A DNA stretch of 31,541 nucleotides. Source: CAIWHR01 sp040006895 (lineage in GTDB: Bacteria; Pseudomonadota; Gammaproteobacteria; Burkholderiales; Casimicrobiaceae). The stretch is from NCBI GenBank assembly GCA_040006895.1, contig JBDTWB010000024.1, positions 1-31,541 on the forward strand, written 5' to 3'. Shown in pieces: positions 16,447 through 24,707 of this stretch. Numbering within the stretch: the first letter of the stretch is position 1; the number at the start of each line of letters is the position of its first letter. A program made the position numbers and the translations under genes. The notes under the pieces were generated by a model. That model made no database searches and was not told the DNA's origin. It was given only the letters and a program-made list of their open reading frames with translations.

Positions 16447-17631
16447 TCAGGCCGGGGGCAGGAACTTGAGGGGATCCATCGGCTTGCCCAGGCGGCGAAT
16501 CTCGAAGTGGAGCTTCACCTGGTCGGCGTCGCTGTTGCCCATTTCCGCGATCTTCTGGCCCCTGGTCACCTGCGCTCCCTCCTTCACCAGGATGTCCTTG
16601 TTGTGGGCGTATGCAGACAGGTAATTCCTGCTGTGTTTGATGATGATGAGCTTGCCGTAGCCGCGCAGCCCGGTGCCGGCGTAGACGACTTTGCCGGCCG
16701 CGCTCGCCACCACCGGTTGGCCATTCTTGCCCGCGATATCGATGCCCTTGAGGTTCGCCGTGTCCGAGAACCCGGTGACGAGCTTGCCGGTTGCGGGCCA
16801 CATCCAGTCGAACTTGTCGTCGTCGTCATTGCTGGCATTGGCCGGTGTCGACCGGGCCTCGGGTTTCGCGTCGGGCTTGGGATCGTTGCGCGCGACCACG
16901 GCGGGCGTCACGGGCGGCTCGGGCGTAGCGACCGATGGTGGGGGAACCGCGGCTGCCGTCCCTGAAGGCGATCCGGCAGCGACCGTTGCAGCGCGTTGCA
17001 GGTCGCGCAACGCCTGCTCCGAGTACGGCTCCTTCACAGCCTTGGGCTGGGTCTTGTAGGTCTCGGAGTTGCGGCTCGCCACCACCGGCGGGCGTGTGTC
17101 GGCGGGTGCGGCCGCGGCGGCAGTCGGGGGCGGCGCCGTGCCACCGGCGCCGGCGACCACGGGCGGCACGGTGCGCAGGGGCGCCGTCGTGACCCCGCCC
17201 GGGCCGGCGGGGATGCCGGCCACGACTGCCGGCGCTTCGCCCGGCGGCGCGAGACGCAGCACCTGGCCGACGAAGATGCGATTGACGTTCTCGATGTTGT
17301 TCCAGGCCGCGAGTTCGCGATAGTCGAGGCCGTGATCCAGGGCGATGAGATACAGCGTGTCGCCGCGCTTGACGGTGTAAGCCGATGCCCGCGGCGTTTC
17401 GGGCTCCGCCGTCGCGCCGGGCGCGCGAGGCGCGGGTGCGGACGCTGGCGCGGGTACCGCCGGGGGCGCCACACCCACCCGGCCGCCGGGTCCGCGTACC
17501 ACGGCACGATCCTCGACGGGCGCCGGCATGCGCGTCGAACAACCCGCGACGAGCGCCACGAGCAGACCCGCAACGACCAGAGGAGATGCGAGGAAGCGGG
17601 GAAAGAGGTAGGACCGGTGCGCGGAAGTCAT
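16447..17631 (-). CDS. nlpD: NlpD-type lipoprotein (LysM + degenerate M23), amidase activator
   Basis: An outer-membrane lipoprotein that activates periplasmic amidases for daughter-cell separation. The 394-residue product has a signal peptide with lipobox Cys31 (ALVAGCSTR). A LysM peptidoglycan-binding domain follows at about 84-128 (YTVKRGDTLYLIALDHGLDY, VGQVLRLAP), then a long Pro/Ala-rich linker and a C-terminal LytM/M23 domain from about residue 280. The M23 metal ligands are missing: the HxxxD box reads LKGIDIAG and the HxH box reads KLHFEIR, exactly as in E. coli NlpD. It is therefore a regulator, not an enzyme. The conserved VYAGTGLRGYGKLIIIKH block supports the call. It lies 19 bp behind pcm; no rpoS follows. 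Confidence 0.94.
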   Translation of the reverse strand: MTSAHRSYLFPRFLASPLVVAGLLVALVAGCSTRMPAPVEDRAVVRGPGGRVGVAPPAVPAPASAPAPRAPGATAEPETPRASAYTVKRGDTLYLIALDHGLDYRELAAWNNIENVNRIFVGQVLRLAPPGEAPAVVAGIPAGPGGVTTAPLRTVPPVVAGAGGTAPPPTAAAAAPADTRPPVVASRNSETYKTQPKAVKEPYSEQALRDLQRAATVAAGSPSGTAAAVPPPSVATPEPPVTPAVVARNDPKPDAKPEARSTPANASNDDDDKFDWMWPATGKLVTGFSDTANLKGIDIAGKNGQPVVASAAGKVVYAGTGLRGYGKLIIIKHSRNYLSAYAHNKDILVKEGAQVTRGQKIAEMGNSDADQVKLHFEIRRLGKPMDPLKFLPPA

Positions 17632-17650
17632 CGTGCAGTGCGCGAAGGCC

Positions 17651-18352
17651 TCAGGCGAGGCCAGGCAGCAACGGCACGAATCTTACCGCATCGTAGGACT
17701 GCTCACGGAATCCGCCTTCCCTGGCGGTGATGACCGTCAGCCGTTGCACGCCCTCGCCGCCCTCGCCGTGCTGCGCCAGGGGCAGCACCATGCGTCCTCC
17801 CGGGCGGAGGTAGCGCAGCAAGCCGCGCGGCACGACCGCGGTGCCCGCGGTCACGATGATCGCATCGACCTCGAGCTCCTCGCCGAGGTCGGCCGTGCCA
17901 TCGCCGTGCTTCAAACGCACGTTCTTCACCTTGAGCGATTGCAGGTTGCGCCGCGCCTTGGCCACGAGGCTGCCGATGCGCTCGACGGTGTATACCTCCC
18001 GCGCGACATGCGCGAGCACCGCCGTCTGATAACCGCAGCCTGTGCCGATCTCGAGGGCGCGCTCGAGCGCCCCACCATGCCGGGCGAGCTCGGTCATGCG
18101 TGCCACGACCCACGGCTGGGAGATCGTCTGACCCTGGCCGATCGGCAAGGCGCTGTCCTCGTAGGCGCGAATTGCCAGCGCCTCGTCGACGAAGATGTGC
18201 CGGGGGACGGCATTCATCGCGGTCAGCACCACTTCGTCGCGAATGCCCTGCTCGCGCAATCGCTCGACCATCCGCGCCCGGGTACGCGCCGACGTCATGC
18301 CGATGCCCGACAGCCTGGCGCCGAGCGTGCCCATGTCGCCCATCCTCTTCAT
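17651..18352 (-). CDS. pcm: Protein-L-isoaspartate O-methyltransferase
   Basis: It methylates isoaspartyl residues in aged proteins with SAM, starting their repair. The product has up to 233 residues; E. coli Pcm has 208. Visible family blocks: RMVERLREQGIRDEVVLTAM, VPRHIFVDEALA, LPIGQGQTISQPWVVARMTE, the SAM loop LEIGTGCGYQTAVLAH, then VYTVERI, GDGTADLG and the C-terminal AVRFVPLLPG. The start is uncertain. ATG 18352 is listed; ATG 18334 has AAGAGG nine bases upstream; ATG 18298 would match the E. coli length best. It sits 22 bp behind surE and 19 bp ahead of nlpD, in the standard operon order. Confidence 0.94.
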   Translation of the reverse strand: MKRMGDMGTLGARLSGIGMTSARTRARMVERLREQGIRDEVVLTAMNAVPRHIFVDEALAIRAYEDSALPIGQGQTISQPWVVARMTELARHGGALERALEIGTGCGYQTAVLAHVAREVYTVERIGSLVAKARRNLQSLKVKNVRLKHGDGTADLGEELEVDAIIVTAGTAVVPRGLLRYLRPGGRMVLPLAQHGEGGEGVQRLTVITAREGGFREQSYDAVRFVPLLPGLA

Positions 18353-18374
18353 GGCGGCCGCGATGCGGCCGCCG

Positions 18375-19115
18375 TCATGCCGCCAGCCACTGGGTCACCG
18401 CCGGCATCTGGTCGCGATTGCTGAGGTCGATCTGCAGAGGCGTGATCGATACGTGCCCGCTCTCGACCGCATTGAAGTCGGTGCCCTCCCCGGCATCCGC
18501 GGCCGCGCCTGCGGCGCCCACCCAGTACACGGTTTCGCCGCGGGGATTCTGGGCGCGGATCACGTCCTCGGCCTTGTGCCGCCGGCCAAGGCGGGTCACG
18601 CGATACCCACGCACGCCGGCCGGTGGGATGTCGGGTACGTTGACATTGAGCAACCAGGCGCCAGTCGGGGCCCGTCCCTGGCGCTGCATCAGGTCGACGG
18701 CAACGGCTGCCGCCGTCTCGAAATGCGCGGCGGTCTTCGAGGCGAGCGAGACCGCGATCGACGGGATCCCGAGCAGAAATCCTTCCGTGGCCGCCGCGAC
18801 CGTGCCCGAGTAGATCGTGTCGTCGCCCATGTTGGCGCCGAGGTTGATACCCGAGATCACCATGTCGGGCAGTTGCTCGAGCAGGCCGGTCACCGCGAGG
18901 TGCACGCAGTCGGTGGGCGTGCCGTTGACGAACAGGAAGCCATTCGGCGCGCGTCGCACCGTGAGCGGTCGGTCGAGGGTGAGGGAATTCGACGCGCCGC
19001 TGCGATCGCGCTCGGGCGCCACCACCGTGATCTCCGCGTGCGGCGCGAGTGCAGCCGCCAGCGCTTCGAGCCCGGGCGCGAAATAGCCGTCGTCATTGGA
19101 TAGGAGGATGCGCAT
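18375..19115 (-). CDS. surE: 5'/3'-nucleotidase SurE
   Basis: A metal-dependent nucleotidase of 246 residues, linked to stationary-phase survival. The N-terminal MRILLSNDDGYFAPGLEAL contains the metal-binding ND-DG motif. Further blocks are VVAPERDRSGASNSLT, VNGTPTDCVHLA, DMVISGINLGANMGDDTIYS and GTVAAATEGFLLGIPSIAVS. The start at ATG 19115 matches the family; upstream codons in the frame are not conserved. It is the first gene of surE-pcm-nlpD, divergent from pgi. Confidence 0.96.
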   Translation of the reverse strand: MRILLSNDDGYFAPGLEALAAALAPHAEITVVAPERDRSGASNSLTLDRPLTVRRAPNGFLFVNGTPTDCVHLAVTGLLEQLPDMVISGINLGANMGDDTIYSGTVAAATEGFLLGIPSIAVSLASKTAAHFETAAAVAVDLMQRQGRAPTGAWLLNVNVPDIPPAGVRGYRVTRLGRRHKAEDVIRAQNPRGETVYWVGAAGAAADAGEGTDFNAVESGHVSITPLQIDLSNRDQMPAVTQWLAA

Positions 19116-19152
19116 CGGACCCGCGCGTGCCACCACCTTGCCGCGCTGCAGG

Positions 19153-19158
19153 ATTATA
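19153..19158 (-). promoter_or_regulatory. Candidate -10 box for surE-pcm-nlpD
   Basis: On the minus strand a perfect TATAAT (19153-19158) lies 37 bp before the surE ATG. The -35 region is weak (GCTTCG at 17-bp spacing). The rest of the 180-bp surE/pgi spacer shows a possible pgi -10 (CATTAT, 19254-19259) and nothing else clear. Confidence 0.4.
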
Positions 19159-19295
19159 GACCGGGATCGCAGTGCCGAAGCCGCCGGCACCCCGGTACGG
19201 GCGCAATCCGCGGCGTCGTGGCGCAGGCGCAACTATCCCGCCACTGCGCGATCCATTATGCTGCCCCGTTCACCTGCATCGCTTTGGGCCAGCCC

Positions 19296-20957
19296 ATGAC
19301 CATCCCCGCTTCCGTCCCACCGCGTCCCTCCCTCGCCGAACACGCCCGGGTGGTCGGCGCACATTCGCTGCCCGACATGTTTCGCGCCGATGCGTACCGT
19401 TTCGATCGCCTTTCGTTCCGCTGGGATGGATGGCTCGTCGACCTGTCGAAGGAACGACTGGCTTCGGAAACGCTGCCTCTCCTGGTCGAGCATGCGCGCG
19501 CATGCGGGCTGGAGGGTTGGATCGCGGCGCTGCTCACCGGCGAGAAGATCAACCAGAGCGAGGATCGGCCCGCGCTCCACACGGCACTGCGCCAGCGCAG
19601 CGACGCACCGGTACGGGTCGACGGACGCGACGTGATCCCCGACGTACGCGCGGTCCACGAGCGCATGCGCAACCTAGCCGACGCGGTACGCGCCGGCAAC
19701 CGCGTGGGTGCGACCGGCCGGCCGATACGCGACGTGGTCAACATCGGCATCGGCGGCTCCGACCTCGGTCCGCTGCTCGTCTGCGACGCGTTGGGATTCC
19801 CGACCCCGGCGGACGACGCGATCCGGGTGCGCTTCGTCTCCAACATCGATCCCGAGCACATCGCCCGCGCGCTCGCGGCCTGCGATCCGGAGCGGACGCT
19901 CTTCATCGTCACGTCGAAGACCTTCACCACCCAGGAAACGCTCGCCAATGCAGCCGCTGCCCGCGCGTGGCTGGAGAAGCACCTCGGCCCGGGGCGCAAT
20001 GTCGGCCGGCATTTCCTCGCGGTCACCAGTAACACTGCGGGGGCGCGCGATTACGGCCTCGGCAAGGACGACATCTATCCGCTCTGGGACTGGGTCGGTG
20101 GACGCTACTCGCTCTGGTCATCGGTCGGACTCTCCATCGCCCTGGCACTCGGCTGGGAGACGTTCGAGGCGCTGTTGACCGGCGCCGACGCGATGGACCG
20201 TCATTTCCGGACTGCGCCGTTCGAGAAGAACCTGCCCGTGCTGCTCGGACTGGTCGGATTCTGGAACGCCCGCTATCTGCGCCGCAGCGACCGCGTCGTC
20301 GTGCCTTATGCCCAGGCGCTGGCCCGACTCCCAGCGTATCTCCAGCAGCTGGTGCTCGAGAGCAACGGCAAGAGCGTGGCGCGTGACGGCAGCGCCCTGG
20401 CTGGACCCACGGCAGCGGCGCTATGGGGTGAGCCGGGCACCAATGGCCAGCATGCGTTCTTCCAATGGATGCACCAGGGCACGCGCGAAGCGCCGGCGGA
20501 ATTCATCGTACCGCTCGCCGCCGCTCATCCCATCGGCGGCCAGCAGACGTTGCTCGTCGCCAACGCCATCGCCCAGGCGCAGGCACTGCTCGTGGGGCGC
20601 ACCGCGTTGCAGGTGACCGGCGAGCTCGCGTCGGCGGGCTTGGGAGAAGCCGAGTTGCAGGCGGCGGTGGCAGCCCGGGTTTGTCCGGGCAATCGCGCGT
20701 CGACCATGATCTTCATGCCGACGATCAACGCCTTTCGCCTCGGCCAGCTCCTGGCGCTCTACGAGCACCGCACGTTCGTCGAGGCGGTGCTGTTCGGCAT
20801 CAATCCCTTCGATCAGTTCGGCGTCGAGCTTGGCAAGACCCTCGCGAAACCAATCATCGCGGCCATCGAAGGCGGCGCAGCGCTCACGCCGGATACCGAT
20901 GCGTCCACCGCGGGCCTCGTCGCGGCGGCCCGGCGCGCGCTGTCGATCGGCCCCTGA
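19296..20957 (+). CDS. pgi: Glucose-6-phosphate isomerase
   Basis: It interconverts glucose-6-phosphate and fructose-6-phosphate in glycolysis and gluconeogenesis. The product has 553 residues, normal for the bacterial family. Blocks: TGEKINQSEDRPALHTALR, VVNIGIGGSDLGPLLVCDAL, VTSKTFTTQETLANA, the signature WDWVGGRYSLWSSVGLS, QLVLESNGKSVARDGSAL, WGEPGTNGQHAFFQWMHQGT, and the C-terminal signature INPFDQFGVELGKTLA with the catalytic Lys. ATG 19296 (MTIPASVPPRPSLAEHA) is chosen; an upstream start at 19218 would add 26 residues that do not resemble the family and would overlap the promoter area. It is monocistronic, divergent from surE and convergent with mltB. Confidence 0.95.
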   Translation: MTIPASVPPRPSLAEHARVVGAHSLPDMFRADAYRFDRLSFRWDGWLVDLSKERLASETLPLLVEHARACGLEGWIAALLTGEKINQSEDRPALHTALRQRSDAPVRVDGRDVIPDVRAVHERMRNLADAVRAGNRVGATGRPIRDVVNIGIGGSDLGPLLVCDALGFPTPADDAIRVRFVSNIDPEHIARALAACDPERTLFIVTSKTFTTQETLANAAAARAWLEKHLGPGRNVGRHFLAVTSNTAGARDYGLGKDDIYPLWDWVGGRYSLWSSVGLSIALALGWETFEALLTGADAMDRHFRTAPFEKNLPVLLGLVGFWNARYLRRSDRVVVPYAQALARLPAYLQQLVLESNGKSVARDGSALAGPTAAALWGEPGTNGQHAFFQWMHQGTREAPAEFIVPLAAAHPIGGQQTLLVANAIAQAQALLVGRTALQVTGELASAGLGEAELQAAVAARVCPGNRASTMIFMPTINAFRLGQLLALYEHRTFVEAVLFGINPFDQFGVELGKTLAKPIIAAIEGGAALTPDTDASTAGLVAAARRALSIGP

Positions 20958-20969
20958 GCGATCCTCGTC

Positions 20970-20991
20970 GCGGCCCGTACGCGCGGGCCGC
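20970..20991. terminator. GC-rich hairpin between pgi and mltB
   Basis: A perfect 8-bp stem, GCGGCCCG (20970-20977) and CGGGCCGC (20984-20991), around a 6-base loop lies 13 bp past the pgi stop in the 65-bp convergent gap. There is no T-run on either side. A bidirectional terminator is plausible from position. Confidence 0.45.
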
Positions 20992-21022
20992 GCAGTGCCC
21001 GGGTCACCTGCGGGAAGCTTGA

Positions 21023-22102
21023 TCAGGGACGAAGCTCGGGCCGAGCGCCGCGGATCGCGCGGGCGAGATTCCACACCGCCGCCGCGTACAGTCGGCTGCG
21101 GTTGTAGCGGGTCAATACATAGAAATTGTTGGCGGCGATCCAGTAGCTCGCATCGGTGTCGCTGTCCTCGAGCATCAGCAAACCGACCGGATCCGGGGCA
21201 AGATCCGCCGGTTGCCCCACCGGCACCACGCCGTCGGCAAGCCACGCGTCGAGTGCGCGCCGCTCGCTCATGCCGCCGTCGAGGCGGCGCAGGACCGCGT
21301 CGCGACGCGTGCCGTCGATCGTCGCCGGGAACAGCACGGGTTGGTCGCGCTGCCAGTCGTGGCGTGCCAGGAAGTTCGCGACACTGCCGATCGTGTCGTC
21401 GATGCTGCCCCACAGGTCGATGCGGCCGTCGGCGTCGAAGTCAACCGCGAAATTGCGATAGCTGCCCGGCATGAACTGCGGCAAGCCGATTGCGCCGGCG
21501 AACGATCCCTTCGGCTCGAGTGGCGACACGCCGAGATCGCGCGTCAGCAACAGGAACGACTTGAGCTCACCCCGGAAGAAGGTGGCGCGACGGGGATAGT
21601 CGAAGGCGAGAGTCGACAGGGCGTCTATCACCCTATGCCGGCCGGTGTTCCTGCCGTAGAACGTCTCGACGCCGATGATGGCCACGATGATCTCGGCCGG
21701 CACGCCGAACTCCTGCGTCGCGCGTGCGAGGCTGGCATCGTGCGCACGCCAGAACGCCACGCCGCCGTCGATGCGTCCCGGCGACAGGAAATTGGGGGCG
21801 TAGGCGAACCACTTGGGGGGCTCGAGCAGCGGCCGCTGCATCGCTGCCACGATCTGCGGCTGGTAGCGGGCCACGGCGAATATCCGCCGGAGCGGGGCAC
21901 GCTCGAAGCCGTGCTCCTCGACCATCTCGCGGATGAAGGCCTGGACCTCGGAGCGGTCGGCGTAGGTCGGCGCGGCGGTCTCGGCCGGCGCCGGCTTTCT
22001 GGCACGGTGCTGCGCACTGGCGGCGTCGACCGCGGATGCAACCGTGATACCGGCCGCGCAGACGAGCGCCGCCGCGGCCATGCCAACCACCCTTTTCGAC
22101 AC
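21023..22102 (-). CDS. mltB: Lytic murein transglycosylase B-type (MltB)
   Basis: It cleaves peptidoglycan glycan strands in the periplasm, giving 1,6-anhydro ends. The 359-residue protein has an N-terminal signal (MSKRVVGMAAAALVCAAGIT) without a proper lipobox, so it may be soluble instead of a lipoprotein as in E. coli. The catalytic Glu146 lies in IIGVETFYGRNTGRH. Other family blocks are KSFLLLTRDLG, GSFAGAIGLPQFMPGSYRNF, DFDADGRIDLWGSIDDTIGS and the C-terminal NFYVLTRYNRSRLYAAAV. GTG 22102 is preferred because it gives the positive N-region of the signal; an ATG at 22081 has AGGG eight bases upstream and is the alternative. It is divergent from pyrD across 109 bp, where I see no convincing promoter. 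Confidence 0.92.
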   Translation of the reverse strand: MSKRVVGMAAAALVCAAGITVASAVDAASAQHRARKPAPAETAAPTYADRSEVQAFIREMVEEHGFERAPLRRIFAVARYQPQIVAAMQRPLLEPPKWFAYAPNFLSPGRIDGGVAFWRAHDASLARATQEFGVPAEIIVAIIGVETFYGRNTGRHRVIDALSTLAFDYPRRATFFRGELKSFLLLTRDLGVSPLEPKGSFAGAIGLPQFMPGSYRNFAVDFDADGRIDLWGSIDDTIGSVANFLARHDWQRDQPVLFPATIDGTRRDAVLRRLDGGMSERRALDAWLADGVVPVGQPADLAPDPVGLLMLEDSDTDASYWIAANNFYVLTRYNRSRLYAAAVWNLARAIRGARPELRP

Positions 22103-22211
22103 CCGGACGACCCTCGCGATTTCCTCTTGCAGCAGGGCTCGATGGTATCATCGCCGCCACCTCGAAGCGCCCTCCGTTTCGTTCCCGCGTCTGTTCTTGT
22201 CCAGGTTGCAG

Positions 22212-23252
22212 ATGCTCTATTCGCTGTTCCGGCCGCTGCTCTTCGCCCTCGACCCGGAACAGGCGCATCGCGCCGCCTTCTCCTCCCTCGATGCCGTGGC
22301 GCGCATGGGCCTTGCGCGCGCCTTCCTGCCATCGGTCCCCGCGGACCCGATCACGCTGATGGGGATTGCGTTCCCCAATCGCGTTGGGCTCGCCGCCGGT
22401 CTCGACAAGAACGCCGAGCACATCGACGGGCTCGCCGCCCTGGGCTTCGGCTTCATCGAGTGCGGCACGGTGACGCCACGCGCCCAGCCCGGCAATCCGC
22501 AGCCGCGGCTGTTTCGGCTGGCCGGAGCACAGGCACTGGTCAACCGCATGGGCTTCAACAATGCAGGCGTGGCGCGGTTCCTCGACAACACCTCCCGGGC
22601 CGCGTGGCGCGGCGTGCTCGGCCTCAACATCGGCAAGAATTTCGACACGCCCAACGACCGCGCGGCCGACGACTATCTCGCGTGCCTGCGGGCGGTGTAC
22701 GTACGCGCCTCGTACGTCACGGTCAACATCTCGTCGCCCAATACCAAAGGACTGCGCGACCTGCAGGCGGACGCCCTGGGACCCTTCCTGCGCCGCTTGA
22801 AGAACGAGCAGGCCAGCCTCGCGGACCGGCACGGCAAGTACACGCCGCTGTTGCTCAAGATCGCGCCCGATCTCGATCCGGCCGGCCTCCAGCACATCGC
22901 CAGGCTGCTGGTCGCACACCGCGTCGACGGGGTTATCGCCACCAACACCACCACGTCACGCGAGGGCGTCGCCGAGGACGAGGGGGCGCGCGAGTCGGGC
23001 GGTCTTTCCGGCGAGCCGCTGCGGGCCCGTTCGACCGAAGTGGTGCGCCAGCTGGCGCACACACTCGACGGGGCGCTGCCGATCATCGGCGTCGGTGGCA
23101 TCGCGAGCGGGGAGGACGCGCTGGAAAAGATCGACGCCGGGGCGAGCCTGGTGCAGCTCTACACCGGTCTCATCTACCGAGGGCCGCAGCTCGTGGTCGA
23201 ATGCGGCCGCGCGCTGGCCCGGCGCCGTGCGGCCGGTCGCAGGCGCAAGTGA
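22212..23252 (+). CDS. pyrD: Dihydroorotate dehydrogenase (quinone), class 2
   Basis: It oxidises dihydroorotate to orotate on the inner face of the membrane with quinone as acceptor, the fourth pyrimidine step. The product has 346 residues. The N-terminal amphipathic helix MLYSLFRPLLFALDPEQAHR marks class 2. The FMN and substrate blocks are GLAAGLDKNAEHID, GFGFIECGTVTPRAQPGNPQ, RMGFNNAG, the signature VNISSPNTKGLRDLQ with the catalytic Ser, ATNTTTSRE and IGVGGIASGEDALEKIDAGA. ATG 22212 fits the family start; further upstream codons overlap the spacer. It is followed by the convergent MaoC gene after 24 bp. pyrE lies 600 bp further on, in the other direction. Confidence 0.96.
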   Translation: MLYSLFRPLLFALDPEQAHRAAFSSLDAVARMGLARAFLPSVPADPITLMGIAFPNRVGLAAGLDKNAEHIDGLAALGFGFIECGTVTPRAQPGNPQPRLFRLAGAQALVNRMGFNNAGVARFLDNTSRAAWRGVLGLNIGKNFDTPNDRAADDYLACLRAVYVRASYVTVNISSPNTKGLRDLQADALGPFLRRLKNEQASLADRHGKYTPLLLKIAPDLDPAGLQHIARLLVAHRVDGVIATNTTTSREGVAEDEGARESGGLSGEPLRARSTEVVRQLAHTLDGALPIIGVGGIASGEDALEKIDAGASLVQLYTGLIYRGPQLVVECGRALARRRAAGRRRK

Positions 23253-23276
23253 CGCCGCGAGGTTCTCCCTGGTGGC

Positions 23277-23717
23277 TCAGGGCCGCGCGTGCACCAGGAT
23301 GCGGGCGTCGGCTTCGGCCACGGTGACGCCTTCCTGATTGCGACCGACGCCGGCGAGCACGACGACGCCGCCGGCGTGCTTGGGCTTGTCCTGGCGCGCG
23401 GTCACCGTCCAGGTGGTGGCGAGGGTATCGCCGGCTCGCACCGGCGCGAGAAACCGGGCGGTGTGCTCGAGATAGGCGATCGCGGTGCCATGGAAGTACA
23501 TGCCCACGCCGCCGCCCATGATCGCGCTGGTCAGCATGCCATGCAGGATGCGCGTGCCGAAGCGCGACTGCCGCGCGTACTGCTCGTCAACGTGGTGCGG
23601 ATTGAAATCGCCGATCAGACCGGCGCCGAGCACGAGATGGGTTTCGGTGATGGTGATGGCGCGGCTGAATTGCTCGCCCACCGCCACCTCGTCATACCAG
23701 CGGCCGCTGGCGGTCAC
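23277..23717 (-). CDS. MaoC-type (R)-hydratase family protein
   Basis: A single hot-dog domain enzyme that probably hydrates enoyl-CoA or a similar thioester; the exact substrate is unknown. The hydratase motif is clear: the catalytic Asp and His sit in GAGLIGDFNPHHVDEQYA, followed by FGTRILHGMLTSAIMGGGVG. The C-terminal half has VRAGDTLATTWTV and the closing strand ADARILV. GTG 23717 (MTASGRWYDEVAVGEQF) is chosen because similarity to the family begins there; a GTG at 23765 would add 16 unlike residues. It lies 138 bp downstream of pyrE on the same strand and convergent with pyrD. Confidence 0.87.
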   Translation of the reverse strand: MTASGRWYDEVAVGEQFSRAITITETHLVLGAGLIGDFNPHHVDEQYARQSRFGTRILHGMLTSAIMGGGVGMYFHGTAIAYLEHTARFLAPVRAGDTLATTWTVTARQDKPKHAGGVVVLAGVGRNQEGVTVAEADARILVHARP

Positions 23718-23855
23718 GGCCTGGTCTTCGCCGGAGCAGGCAGTGGGGCCGGCCGCAATGCGCACACGTTCACGGCCACTCGGGCGCCACCAGCCCTGTG
23801 CGGCCCCGGATCGGCTGCGCCCGCCGGCACGGTGCCGCCCCCGCCCCGCCCGGCC

Positions 23856-24545
23856 TTAACCACCCGCGATCGAGCTGGCGCCGCCGTGCTCCTTCGACCA
23901 TTTGGCGGGCTCGTGCAGGAAGGCCTCGACCCGGGCGATCGCCGCGGGGCTGAAGTAGTTCATCGCCTTCGCGACCTTGAGCACGTCGCGCCAGGTCGCG
24001 AGCGCGTGCATCGATACCTGGATTTCCTCCAGGATCTGCCTGGTCTCGGGATAGATGTCGTAGTTGAACAGCACGAATACGTGATCGACGCTCGCCCCGG
24101 CATCACGCAGCGCCTTGACGAAGTTGATCTTGCTCTGGCCATCGGTGGTGAGGTCCTCGACCAGCAGGATGCGCGAGCCCTCGAGTTCGGCACCCTCGAT
24201 CTGGGCATTGCGCCCGAAGCCCTTGGCCTTCTTGCGGACGTAGTGCATCGGCAGCATCAGCCGCTCGGCGATCCACGCCGCGAAGGCGATGCCCGCCGTC
24301 TCGCCGCCGGCAACGCTGTCGATCTGCTCGAAGCCGACCTCGCGGAGGATCGTCGCCTCGGCGAAGTCCATGAGGGTGCGGCGTACGCGCGGATAGGAAA
24401 TCAGCTTGCGACAGTCGATGTACACCGGGCTCGCCCATCCCGAGGTGAAAATGAACGGCTTGTCCTCGCTGAAATTGACCGCCTTCACCTCGAGCAGGCT
24501 GCGGGCAGTGATCTCGGCGATGGTGTCTCGGTCAGTGGTGATCAT
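23856..24545 (-). CDS. pyrE: Orotate phosphoribosyltransferase
   Basis: It joins orotate and PRPP to give OMP in pyrimidine synthesis. The 229-residue protein carries FTSGWASPVYIDCRKLISYP, with the substrate-binding Tyr-Ile-Asp-x-Arg/Lys segment, then SVAGGETAGIAFAAWIAERL, YVRKKAKGFGRNAQIEG and the PRPP-binding loop ILLVEDLTTDGQSKINF, where the ED pair takes the acidic position. It is somewhat longer than E. coli PyrE (213 residues) and the loop reads DLTTDG in place of the common DVxTTG. This suggests a lineage variant, or in principle another orotate-like phosphoribosyltransferase. ATG 24545 has GAGGA seven bases upstream. The 162-bp spacer above it is very GC-rich, with no clear promoter. 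Confidence 0.87.
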   Translation of the reverse strand: MITTDRDTIAEITARSLLEVKAVNFSEDKPFIFTSGWASPVYIDCRKLISYPRVRRTLMDFAEATILREVGFEQIDSVAGGETAGIAFAAWIAERLMLPMHYVRKKAKGFGRNAQIEGAELEGSRILLVEDLTTDGQSKINFVKALRDAGASVDHVFVLFNYDIYPETRQILEEIQVSMHALATWRDVLKVAKAMNYFSPAAIARVEAFLHEPAKWSKEHGGASSIAGG

Positions 24546-24707
24546 GCAGGGGTCCTCGTGATCGGAAGCGCCGGGCAGGCGGGGGGAAGGAGGCGGGGGG
24601 CTGGAGCGCGGCGCGCAACCCGTAATCGTACACGCCGGCGGCCCGCGCACGCGGTACCGCCCCGCGCCGCCTTGAACGCGGCAGGCCCCACCTGAAAAGC
24701 GCGGACA

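Noticed and set aside
17100..17560. Low-complexity Pro/Ala-coding stretch as a DNA repeat
   Set aside because: It is the variable linker of NlpD, with no regular repeat unit.
22127..22151. TTGCAG and TATCAT as a pyrD promoter
   Set aside because: The spacer is only 13 bp, too short for a sigma70 promoter.
21212..23326. Open frame of about 700 codons on the plus strand
   Set aside because: It is antisense to mltB and then out of frame with pyrD; both real genes are clear.
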